Below, piece after piece: positions 1-5,979 of a DNA stretch of 13,896 nt. The DNA is from CAYNTC01 sp964432925 (GTDB taxonomy: Bacteria > Planctomycetota > Phycisphaerae > Sedimentisphaerales > Anaerobacaceae): assembly GCA_964432925.1 (NCBI GenBank), contig CAYSPM010000070.1, forward strand, positions 1 to 13,896, given 5' to 3'. Numbering within the stretch: the first letter of the stretch is position 1; each line of letters starts with the position of its first letter. Under the pieces are notes generated by a model. That model saw only the letters and a list, made by a program, of their open reading frames with translations, was not told the origin of the DNA and made no database searches. Position numbers and translations under genes: made by a program.

Positions 1-1292
1 CCGCTAAAGTAGGCATCATAAGCTGCCATATCAACGTGACCATGTCCACTATGAGCTATGAGTATTGTTTTTGCTTCACCAGATTCCTTGCACTTAAGGG
101 CTTCATCTATTGCCACCTTAATACAATGGTTTGTTTCCGGAGCGCTGATAATGCCCTCAGTACGAGCAAAGGTTACCCCCGCCTTAAAGGTAGCAATCTG
201 GTGCTCAGCTCTGGCCTCAACGAGTCCCAAGCTATGCAAGTGACAAATGATGGGCGCCATCCCATGATAGCGGAGTCCTCCCGCGTGGACGGGTGGCGGA
301 ATAAACCCGTGCCCGAGGGTATACATCTTAATCAAAGGGGTAAGCATAGCCGAATCGCCAAAGTCATAAGCATATGGTCCCTTGGTCACAGTGGGACAGC
401 TTGCCGGCTCCACACAGATGATGCGCAAGTCGGGCTTCGTCCCATCAATTTTATCCGTGACAAATGGCAAAAACAGGCCGGCAAAGTTTGATCCACCACC
501 AATACAGCCGACGATAATATCCGGGTAAGCATCCGCCTTCTCCATCAGCTTTTTTGCCTCCAGACCATTGATGGTTTGATGCAGCAGAACGTGATTAAGC
601 ACACTGCCCAGCGCATAATGAGTATCATCACGGGAGACAGCATCCTCCACCGCCTCACTGATGGCAAGACCCAGGCTGCCGGGACAATCGGGGTCTTTCG
701 CCAGCATATCTCGCCCTGCCTTGGTATCAGAACTGGGACTGGGCACACAATTAGCACCCCAGGTCTGCATCATCACGCGACGATAGGGTTTTTGATGATA
801 GCTGATAGCGACCATGTAGACTTTTATCTCGAGGCCGAAGCAAGCTCCCCCGAAGGATAGAGCACTTCCCCACTGTCCGGCTCCGGTCTCGGTGGTTATA
901 CGCTTTATGCCCTCTCGCTTACTGTAGTAGGCTTGAGCAACAGCAGTATTAGGCTTGTGACTCCCAGGCGGGCTTGTCCCCTCATATTTGTAGAAAATCT
1001 TGGCCGGTGTATCCAGAGCTTTCTCCAACCTGTGCGCTCGAAATAGGGTGGTAGGCCTCCATAACCGATAAATGTCCTGGACTTCCTCAGGGATATCAAT
1101 CCAACGCTCAGTGCTTACCTCTTGCTTGATTAATTCCATGGGAAACAAGGGTGCCAAGTCGTCAGGGGTTACGGGTTTTCCTGTACCGGGGTGTAAAACC
1201 GGTGGTAATGGCTCAGGCATATCCGCCAAGATATTATACCACTGTGTCGGCACCTCGTTTTCATCCATGGTAAACTTTGTTCTTTTATCCAT
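1..1292 (-). CDS. trpB: Tryptophan synthase beta chain, TrpB2-type PLP enzyme (3' end cut by window edge)
   Basis: PLP-dependent beta-replacement enzyme that joins indole and L-serine to give tryptophan; cytoplasmic. The frame is open from ATG at 1292 to the window edge, 430 codons, with no frameshift. Visible motifs: SHKPNTA with the PLP Schiff-base Lys113; ETGAGQWG with Glu135 in the place of the catalytic Glu of TrpB; and the glycine-rich PLP-phosphate loop GGGSN at 265-269. The long N-terminus before the lysine (about 112 residues, against about 86 in classical TrpB) and the HKPNTA form mark the TrpB2 branch (COG1350). Such proteins run to about 450 residues, so only some 15-25 C-terminal residues are missing. 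AAGGAG lies 6 nt before the ATG (1299-1304). No trpA or other trp gene is visible; many TrpB2 genes stand outside the trp operon and may salvage indole. The family call is sure; the in vivo role is inferred. Confidence 0.93.
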   Translation of the reverse strand, partial: MDKRTKFTMDENEVPTQWYNILADMPEPLPPVLHPGTGKPVTPDDLAPLFPMELIKQEVSTERWIDIPEEVQDIYRLWRPTTLFRAHRLEKALDTPAKIFYKYEGTSPPGSHKPNTAVAQAYYSKREGIKRITTETGAGQWGSALSFGGACFGLEIKVYMVAISYHQKPYRRVMMQTWGANCVPSPSSDTKAGRDMLAKDPDCPGSLGLAISEAVEDAVSRDDTHYALGSVLNHVLLHQTINGLEAKKLMEKADAYPDIIVGCIGGGSNFAGLFLPFVTDKIDGTKPDLRIICVEPASCPTVTKGPYAYDFGDSAMLTPLIKMYTLGHGFIPPPVHAGGLRYHGMAPIICHLHSLGLVEARAEHQIATFKAGVTFARTEGIISAPETNHCIKVAIDEALKCKESGEAKTILIAHSGHGHVDMAAYDAYFS

Positions 1293-1620
1293 TTCGTTCT
1301 CCTTAAGGCAACTCAATATCTTCTTGTCTACACATGAACTTAAGTTTATCTAATGCAATGACGTGTATGTGTCAAGCAAATATTGTCAGAATATTCTATC
1401 AAAATAACTCGATAAATATAGGACAAATTGCCGATTTATTTTTGCCTAAAATCCATAATCATCTCAGCTTGGAACTTCGATATTTCCCAAGCTAACATTT
1501 ACAGATCAAATTCGACCGTTAGTCTTTAACAGTTAAAAAAATAGCCACAGGGAACACCGACGGTACGAATAAAAACAAAAAACTCTGTGATCTTTTCGAG
1601 CTCTGCATCAAAAAGTCAAG
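1293..1620. other. Intergenic region between amrB and trpB2
   Basis: AT-rich spacer of 328 bp. It holds the trpB2 ribosome-binding site and promoter at its left end. On the minus strand a T-rich run follows the amrB stop (about 1567-1582), but only a 3-bp stem precedes it, so a terminator is not claimed. No credible gene or RNA was seen in the rest. Confidence 0.6.
1347..1375 (-). promoter_or_regulatory. Probable sigma-70-type promoter of trpB2
   Basis: On the minus strand a perfect -35 hexamer TTGACA (1370-1375) is followed after exactly 17 nt by TAGATA (1347-1352). This predicts a start near 1340 and a leader of about 48 nt to the trpB2 ATG. The -35 is consensus but the -10 matches only three of six positions. 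No attenuator or T-box-like structure was noticed in the short leader. Confidence 0.45.
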
Positions 1621-2490
1621 TCAAAAGACTATGGCCGCATAGCCAACGCTGTCTCGGCTCATGGTCCCCATTGTTTGCAGCATCACCTCATTACTATTTG
1701 TGTATGTTAACAACAAACCTTCTTTCTTACCCAGTTTCCTTGCTACGGCAACCGTCGCTGCCGCTGCACCGGGACCGCAGGCATTATAATTCTCAGCAGC
1801 ACTTGCAAGCAAACCCTGCGCGTCGAGTTTCAAAGCCAAATCAATAAATTTCTGATCGTTTACCTTACTCGCCCACTCAAGAGCATCCGCACCTGTCCCC
1901 ATTGGCGTAAAGCCATACCGCGGACCATAATGCGTCAAGTCAGTCGAAGCAATACACACAATCTTCCTCTCCGCACTGCTAACTATAATGTCACCGAGAG
2001 CAGCTCCAAGCGTTATAGCCAGTTCCCTCGGCGGGACAAGAATCGGAAGAATTTTCGAGCCAGGAAAAAGGTGCTTTATAAACGGTATTTGCACCTCGAT
2101 ACTATGCTCTGACAGGTGCGCCTCGATATTGCTGACTGCATGACCACTATCCAACACGGCCTTGGCCAGCTCTTCGTCGACATCAACCTCGCCAATCGGA
2201 GTAGTCCATCTACCGGTACCATAAACCGAAGGCAAGCTACCTAGGTAATGTGCTCCTAAGATAACAAAGGTATGAACCTGTTCATGTCGTTGCTTGATCG
2301 CTGAGAAAGCTAACGCCGCCACGCTGCCGCTAAATGTCCAACCAGCATGCGGGACAATAGCCCCAACTATAGTATCGGGTAAAGATTCGGTAAGTGTACG
2401 TGCCTTAAGACATGCGTCAATCTCTTCCACGCAGGCGTCGCGCTGACCGGGATAGAATTGATCTGCAACAACAGGTTTTCTTACCTGCAT
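1621..2490 (-). CDS. amrB: AmmeMemoRadiSam system protein B (MEMO1 family)
   Basis: MEMO1/AmmeMemoRadiSam-B family protein of 289 residues from the ATG, matching the family's usual length of about 260-300. From the ATG the motifs are PHAGW (His48), LGAHY (His81), EHSIEVQIPF, the segment DLTHYGPRYGF, and ACGPG (Cys238). In human MEMO1 the corresponding His49, His81 and Cys244 line a metal site, so all three ligands are kept. In bacteria the protein usually occurs with an AMMECR1-like protein (A) and a radical SAM enzyme; neither is visible here. The family's biochemical role in bacteria is not settled. The frame also offers GTG at 2499, but AGGTG at 2497-2501 overlaps that GTG and sits about 6-8 nt before the ATG at 2490, so the ATG is preferred. 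It is divergent from purE across about 97 bp. Confidence 0.9.
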   Translation of the reverse strand: MQVRKPVVADQFYPGQRDACVEEIDACLKARTLTESLPDTIVGAIVPHAGWTFSGSVAALAFSAIKQRHEQVHTFVILGAHYLGSLPSVYGTGRWTTPIGEVDVDEELAKAVLDSGHAVSNIEAHLSEHSIEVQIPFIKHLFPGSKILPILVPPRELAITLGAALGDIIVSSAERKIVCIASTDLTHYGPRYGFTPMGTGADALEWASKVNDQKFIDLALKLDAQGLLASAAENYNACGPGAAAATVAVARKLGKKEGLLLTYTNSNEVMLQTMGTMSRDSVGYAAIVF

Positions 2491-2496
2491 AACTCG

Positions 2497-2501
2497 CACC
2501 T
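2497..2501 (-). promoter_or_regulatory. Ribosome binding site deciding the amrB start
   Basis: AGGTG on the minus strand overlaps the upstream GTG (2499) and is correctly spaced for the ATG at 2490, so the ATG start is favoured over the GTG. Confidence 0.5.
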
Positions 2502-2507
2502 AGCCAC

Positions 2508-2535
2508 TTGCGTTTTTCCATGCAGTCGCTATGAT
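2508..2535 (+). promoter_or_regulatory. Candidate purE promoter
   Basis: TTGCGT (2508-2513) and TATGAT (2530-2535) are separated by 16 nt, about 53 bp before purE. The -10 is good and the -35 mediocre. The amrB/purE divergent spacer is short, so both promoters must lie here or overlap amrB. No purine-regulator operator was recognised. Confidence 0.28.
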
Positions 2536-2587
2536 TACATAATATAAAAAGGACACATTACGATTAACCTGTCAAGAAGAAAACCAA

Positions 2588-3097
2588 ATGGCACATGAAA
2601 AAACATCCGCCGTAGCCGTCGTGATGGGCTCAGATAGTGACAAGGAAGTGATGCAGAGCTGCATTGAGCAACTACGGTATTTTGACATTGAACCAGAGGT
2701 AAGAATACTCTCAGCGCATCGTACACCCAAGAAAGCTACCGAATTTGCTGAGACTGCGGCCGAAAGTGGGATAAAGGTTATCATTGCCGGTGCGGGCATG
2801 GCTGCTCATCTGGCCGGGGCCTTAGCGGCACGGACGACACTACCGGTCATCGGCATACCCTTAGCTTCGTCATCCGGTTTGGAAGGAATTGATGCCCTGC
2901 TCAGCACCATCCAGATGCCGCCCGGAGTTCCCGTAGCGACAATGGGTATCGGCAGTGCCGGCGCTAAAAATGCAGCCATTCTTGCTGTACAAATCCTTGC
3001 CCTAACAGACAATAACCTGCGCGAAAAACTGTCACTGTTCAAAAAGTCCGAGCAAGAAAAAACCGCCTCAAAGGACGCAGCTATAAACTCAAGTTAA
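2588..3097 (+). CDS. purE: N5-carboxyaminoimidazole ribonucleotide mutase, class I PurE
   Basis: Purine biosynthesis enzyme that converts N5-CAIR to CAIR; cytoplasmic, octameric in the family. The 169-residue length is typical. Visible family motifs: GSDSD at 14-18 (phosphate/ribose loop), SAHRTP at 42-47 with the conserved active-site His44, the loop AGAGMAAHLAG at 67-77, and the conserved PLASSSGLEG and GIGSAGAKNAA stretches. The usual loop reads AGGAAHLPG; here Met71 and Ala77 are small deviations. The last ~20 residues are a charged, probably disordered tail. purK, normally the partner of class I PurE, is not in the window. Only a weak Shine-Dalgarno (AAGAAGA, 2574-2580) precedes the ATG. 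The stop overlaps by 4 bp the stop of the convergent PEP-CTERM gene, and no terminator lies between them. Confidence 0.95.
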   Translation: MAHEKTSAVAVVMGSDSDKEVMQSCIEQLRYFDIEPEVRILSAHRTPKKATEFAETAAESGIKVIIAGAGMAAHLAGALAARTTLPVIGIPLASSSGLEGIDALLSTIQMPPGVPVATMGIGSAGAKNAAILAVQILALTDNNLREKLSLFKKSEQEKTASKDAAINSS

Positions 3098-3729
3098 TTA
3101 AAACGCCAACGCGTACACAACCACACTACACCTGCGCCAAGTGATAAGAACAGTACTGTCCCAGGTTCCGGAACAGTTATCATAAGCTCAAAATTACTCA
3201 GATAGCCACTATCAGCATAATAAGCATCATAAATTTTCAATCGCCATTTGCCCTGCGCATCCTGGCAATCAAAAACAGCCAGAGAACCAGGCGCCCTTGG
3301 CTTGTACCGACCAGTAAAAGGCGGGCTGTGCTCCCCTATTGGGATTTGGGCCTCATCATCAAATATTGTTCCTATGTAGTCCTCGCCCTCAAAATACTCA
3401 GTCAAAGGATCATACCTGTTCAGGCATAACGTTGTTCCAGACGGGCTCTCCAAGAAAATTTGCAGGTCGAAAACTCTGGCATGTTTCACGGTGATACAGA
3501 CATCCAGATCGCCAATTGTAATATGATCGGGCACTTCTATGACCGCATCAGTCATCCAACCCCTGGTTGCATCCAGCTCCTCAGGTATGCGAAGGTTGAA
3601 GTCGCCCCCATAAACATAGACCGGAGCAGCAGAAGCGGATAAATGCGATGCCATTATAAGAACATAAACTGAGATTATCCGCCGTGCTAATGTGCAAGCA
3701 TCCATGCCAAAAAGGTGTTGTGCCTCCAT
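3094..3729 (-). CDS. Exported P-domain (proprotein convertase-type) protein with PEP-CTERM sorting tail
   Basis: 211 residues. N-terminal signal peptide: basic segment around Arg16-Arg17, hydrophobic core 18-30, likely cleavage after SASAA near 35. Residues about 66-185 read as a P/Homo-B domain, with the pattern FLESPSGTT (93-100), GTIFDDEA (120-127), PFTGRYKP (137-144) and GKWRLKIYD (160-168), ending in a strand like the LNSWSLEI of P domains. The C-terminus is a textbook PEP-CTERM signal: VPEPG at 186-190, a hydrophobic helix at 191-205 and a short Arg-containing tail. Such tails are cut by an exosortase, which must lie elsewhere in the genome. P domains usually stabilise a subtilisin or metalloprotease, but no protease domain is present, so this may be a structural or carbohydrate-contacting surface protein (inference). 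AGGAG at 3739-3743 supports the 3729 start over ATG 3705, which has no ribosome site. Confidence 0.85.
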   Translation of the reverse strand: MEAQHLFGMDACTLARRIISVYVLIMASHLSASAAPVYVYGGDFNLRIPEELDATRGWMTDAVIEVPDHITIGDLDVCITVKHARVFDLQIFLESPSGTTLCLNRYDPLTEYFEGEDYIGTIFDDEAQIPIGEHSPPFTGRYKPRAPGSLAVFDCQDAQGKWRLKIYDAYYADSGYLSNFELMITVPEPGTVLFLSLGAGVVWLCTRWRFN

Positions 3730-4282
3730 TCAAACATACTCCTATAAAACTGTTCAACACAACAGGACTTACAACCTTATAGGACCTAATCTAAAACCGA
3801 ACACGTTGCTACAATCTCGAAAAAAAACGCCACGGCCGACAGAAGAGAGACTCGCGCATCTATCATCTGTCTATTTCCGACTCTTAATAGCAATTCTATC
3901 AATAGCAACCATATATCAGTTTTTCGGTTAAGAACAGATCCCTTACCAAACCAAAGGGTTTAATTCACCTTACGGCAAAATGCAACTGTTTTTCGCCTGA
4001 CGCTTATCTCGACCGGGCTCCCTAAAGAGATCAACAGCGATAAAAAATGGAGCCCTAAAGTTTGTGTTATAGGATAGCTTAATATACGATTGTCATTCCT
4101 GAGGACCTGACAGTCCAACTTCTCGAGAGCCCGGATTCCGCACGGGATGCAAAAAATCAACGCAAAGCTATCACTGAGAGAGCATCACAGTTTGCGCTCC
4201 CTTCAAAGCAGGAAGTGCAACCTTAGGGCTCCTCTGGCTTAAGTCTATGGGATTTTATAGTCTTGCAGCGATCGTCTATTAG
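3730..4282. other. Intergenic region between the PEP-CTERM gene and the 191-residue exported protein
   Basis: 553 bp. Positions 4013-4233 hold the inverted-repeat set listed separately. A minus-strand T8 run (about 3823-3830) follows GC-rich sequence, but I find no proper stem there. Open frames at 3692-3931 (+) and 3960-4160 (-) lack ribosome sites and recognisable content and were not called. Nothing else was seen. Confidence 0.55.
4013..4233 (-). repeat. Set of mutually complementary GGGCTCC/GGAGCCC repeats, possible structured 3' region
   Basis: Starting 50 bp after the stop of the 191-residue gene, the minus strand carries four related blocks in order: a (4221-4232, GGAGCCCTAAGG), d (4125-4134, CCGGGCTCTC), b (4049-4060, CTTTAGGGCTCC) and c (4013-4022, GGGAGCCCGG). 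Block a can pair with b over 12 bp and d with c over 10 bp, each with one G-U. Block b can also pair with c over 7 bp. b is followed at once by A and T6 (4041-4048), so a:b would form a terminator-like stem with a very long loop, while b:c would compete with it. A separate local hairpin lies at 4192-4220. The pairings are seen in the sequence; function as terminator, switch or repetitive element is inference. Confidence 0.45.
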
Positions 4283-4858
4283 CTACTTTAAATTGCTACG
4301 CTGGATACGAAGTCCTCTGCTAATCAAACTGCTACTATGGCCACCAATACCATCAACCAGACCGATACCAAGACACTGAATGTCGACGTTGACGCCATAG
4401 GGAGTAATCATTAACTGGCTCTGGCCACCTATAAGGTTTTGTAGCGCCACTGCAGAACCCAAGGATCCTACTCTTAATACATTTTGTCCGACGTCCGCGC
4501 TGAAGTTCTGACCATGGAATCCTAAGCTTAACAAGTCAGAAAATGTCTGCCATTGGTCGCCTACAAAATTTACGCCTTGATCATAACCGAAGATCCCACA
4601 GGTACCTACGGCGCTGCCTCCTTGAATCACCGCACCGATTCCTGTCTGCAAAACCTTAATCTGACCAGAACCATCGATAGTTTCTTGGGCATTGGTTACT
4701 GGAATGAAATTCATGCTCGTCGCTGTACTGGTTCCTGCTCCTGCTACCGTGCCGACATTACTCGAGTAAATATCAAAGCTTTGGATTTGATCGATGGCAA
4801 AAATCCCAGATGACAGCAGAAGGATAAGCGTTGTAGAAACTACAAACACCTTCTCCAT
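4283..4858 (-). CDS. Exported Gly/Ser/Gln-rich protein of unknown function (paralogue of 5113-5811)
   Basis: 191 residues; not recognised as a named family. A clear signal peptide (hydrophobic 5-18) has a likely cleavage site after SGIFA at residue 21. The mature part is rich in Gly, Ser, Asn and Gln with alternating hydrophobic residues, suggesting beta-rich extracellular material. It has two cysteines (87 and 162). It resembles the 232-residue product of the next gene upstream: the signal peptide ends at the same position with the same SSG[IA]FA motif, both mature parts carry an IDQxQxF patch, and a shared central block runs DQWQTF...LSLG...GSAVALQN here against DQFQTVGLSADQ...GSGVAMHN there. 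AAAGGAG precedes the ATG by 9 nt in a context almost identical to that gene. A role in cell-surface or matrix structure is inference only. Confidence 0.75.
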   Translation of the reverse strand: MEKVFVVSTTLILLLSSGIFAIDQIQSFDIYSSNVGTVAGAGTSTATSMNFIPVTNAQETIDGSGQIKVLQTGIGAVIQGGSAVGTCGIFGYDQGVNFVGDQWQTFSDLLSLGFHGQNFSADVGQNVLRVGSLGSAVALQNLIGGQSQLMITPYGVNVDIQCLGIGLVDGIGGHSSSLISRGLRIQRSNLK

Positions 4859-5025
4859 TTTTCACAACTCCTTTTTCATCACTTTTAAATTTGTCTTGAT
4901 TCAGTTGCCAGTTGGTTCCATCTAAAATAGCCAAGAAAAGCTAATACAATTGTCTCTACATCATCAGATAGTTGACCATTTTTAAAGCCCGTACCAAGCC
5001 GGCAAAAATACAAATTAGACTGAAA

Positions 5026-5090
5026 GGGAGCCCTGAAGGCTTCTACCCTCTGTTGAACCAGGATGTTACTTGAGGGCTCCCCGTAACATC
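5026..5090 (-). terminator. Structured element after the 232-residue gene: nested/crossing stems, possible terminator or pseudoknot
   Basis: Beginning 22 bp after the stop of the 5113-5811 gene, the minus strand shows a perfect 8-bp hairpin GATGTTAC/GTAACATC (5083-5090 with 5062-5069) with a 13-nt loop. Inside that loop GGGAGCCCT (5073-5081) is perfectly complementary to AGGGCTCCC 38 nt further on (5026-5034), which is followed by TTTC. Either the 9-bp stem forms alone as a weak terminator or both form as an H-type pseudoknot. The same GGAGCCCT block begins the element after the paralogous gene. The pairings are seen; the role is inferred. Confidence 0.5.
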
Positions 5091-5112
5091 AATCATTATG
5101 TTCGGTTCTTTT

Positions 5113-5811
5113 TTAGTAAGTTGTTTGCCACTGCACAGTATCAACTGTCAAACTGTTTATCAGCGTAGCAGTTGAGTTAGCAGCGCCATTAACGGAACCC
5201 TCCTGACACGCGTTGACTGTCGAACTCTCGTGCACGGACCCAGCTGAATTGGCACCATTTTGATCCCCGTTCAACCAGACATTATGCATAGCTACTCCAG
5301 ATCCTGCGCCGTCACTCCTGAACAGGATTTGATCTGCTGACAGGCCAACGGTTTGGAACTGGTCCTTCATTCCGGTGCCGCTACCGATAAACTGGCTTTG
5401 AGTACCGCCGGCGTCGAGGAATTCGTTCACGCTGATAACACCGCAGCACCCTTGAGCTTCTGCTTCTTGACATATATCAGCTATTTGAGTCTGGTCAGCC
5501 GCTGGTGCACAACCTGTTGTCCCACATTGGTCTGTTGTCCCACATCGGTGATAGTTGATACCGGGCGAACAAGGGCCACAAGGCGTTCCCGCAACGTGCG
5601 TATTCTCAACCCACACATGTTGTAAAGAGCTACCAAAAACATCTCCGTGGACAAGGTTTAAGGAGGTACTTAAACCGGAATTCATGATATCACCAACGAT
5701 AAACTCTTGGTACTGATCAATGCTCCCGGCGAGAATGTCGCTGTAATCCGCGAAGGCACCCGAAGACAGGAACAGAATAGCTGCTATTGCAAGGGATACT
5801 CTCCTAAGCAT
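5113..5811 (-). CDS. Exported Cys-rich protein of unknown function (paralogue of 4283-4858)
   Basis: 232 residues; no named family recognised. The signal peptide (MLRR n-region, hydrophobic 6-16) has a likely cleavage after SSGAFA at residue 21. Relative to its 191-residue neighbour it has a cysteine-rich insert, residues 78-123, with eight cysteines (78, 81, 90, 96, 101, 114, 122, 123) in the order CGPC, C, C, C, C, CC; a ninth is Cys202. In an exported protein these probably form disulfides. Two GTT-containing units inside the insert come from an 18-bp tandem duplication. The C-terminal third is rich in Asn, Ser, Gly and Val (repeated N/V/S strands), consistent with a beta-rich or fibre-like surface protein (inference). 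AAAGGAG lies 8 nt before the ATG. The paralogy is a by-eye alignment and could be partly convergent low complexity. Confidence 0.75.
   Translation of the reverse strand: MLRRVSLAIAAILFLSSGAFADYSDILAGSIDQYQEFIVGDIMNSGLSTSLNLVHGDVFGSSLQHVWVENTHVAGTPCGPCSPGINYHRCGTTDQCGTTGCAPAADQTQIADICQEAEAQGCCGVISVNEFLDAGGTQSQFIGSGTGMKDQFQTVGLSADQILFRSDGAGSGVAMHNVWLNGDQNGANSAGSVHESSTVNACQEGSVNGAANSTATLINSLTVDTVQWQTTY
5514..5545. repeat. Imperfect tandem duplication (18-bp period) inside the Cys-rich insert
   Basis: CTGTTGTCCCACAT occurs at 5514-5527 and again at 5532-5545, an exact 14-bp repeat with an 18-bp period, so the reading frame is kept. It encodes the repeated CGTT unit and looks like recent in-frame growth of the cysteine-rich loop. 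Confidence 0.8.
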
Positions 5812-5858
5812 TTTTAGAACTCCTTTTCTTTCTTACTGTTGACATTCCCTTTCACTAC

Positions 5859-5877
5859 TGCTAACAACACATTAGCA
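5859..5877. promoter_or_regulatory. Inverted repeat upstream of the 232-residue gene
   Basis: TGCTAA (5859-5864) and TTAGCA (5872-5877) form a perfect 6-bp inverted repeat with a 7-nt spacer, 48-66 bp before the start of the 5113-5811 gene. It overlaps a TTGATT that could act as a -35 element. It could be an operator or a leader hairpin; only the repeat itself is seen. Confidence 0.35.
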
Positions 5878-5880
5878 ATC

Positions 5881-5932
5881 AAAAATAATAGAAAAATTCT
5901 TTGCCAGGCAACCTCCTTTCTCCCCCTGCCTG
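5881..5932 (-). terminator. Probable rho-independent terminator of the 388-residue exported protein gene
   Basis: On the minus strand CAGGCA (5927-5932) pairs with TGCCTG (5905-5910) across a 16-nt loop. It is followed within a few bases by the T-rich run AATTTTTCTATTATTTTT (to about 5881). The stem lies about 48 bp after the stop at 5980. It has only six base pairs, but the geometry and T tract fit. Confidence 0.42.
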
Positions 5933-5947
5933 AAAGTTCCTGTTGTC

Positions 5948-5959
5948 GTCTCGCGAGAC
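5948..5959. repeat. 12-bp perfect palindrome GTCTCGCGAGAC
   Basis: Perfect palindrome just after the stop of the 388-residue gene and before its probable terminator. It could be a protein-binding site or part of the 3' structure. There is no further evidence of function. Confidence 0.5.
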
Positions 5960-5979
5960 TCCTTAAGTTACTACTGAAT

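Noticed and set aside
36..1353. Several open frames on both strands (for example 36-491 +, 545-757 -, 905-1099 -)
   Set aside because: They are shadows of the continuous trpB2 frame, which contains all the conserved motifs.
1567..1600. T-rich run after amrB as rho-independent terminator
   Set aside because: Only a 3-bp CTC/GAG stem precedes it; too weak to claim.
3480..3500. parS-like sequence (GTTTCACGGTGA)
   Set aside because: It departs from the parS palindrome by an extra base, lies inside the PEP-CTERM coding sequence, and the ParA here has no ParB neighbour.
3960..4160. 66-codon minus-strand open frame
   Set aside because: TTG start, no ribosome site, no recognisable content, and it runs through the inverted-repeat array.
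5514..5545. Direct repeats as a CRISPR fragment
   Set aside because: Only two copies with a 4-nt gap, in frame inside a coding gene; a tandem duplication explains them.
5570..5585. CGPC in the Cys-rich protein as a thioredoxin-type active site
   Set aside because: No thioredoxin fold around it and the neighbourhood is a cysteine-rich insert; disulfides are more likely.
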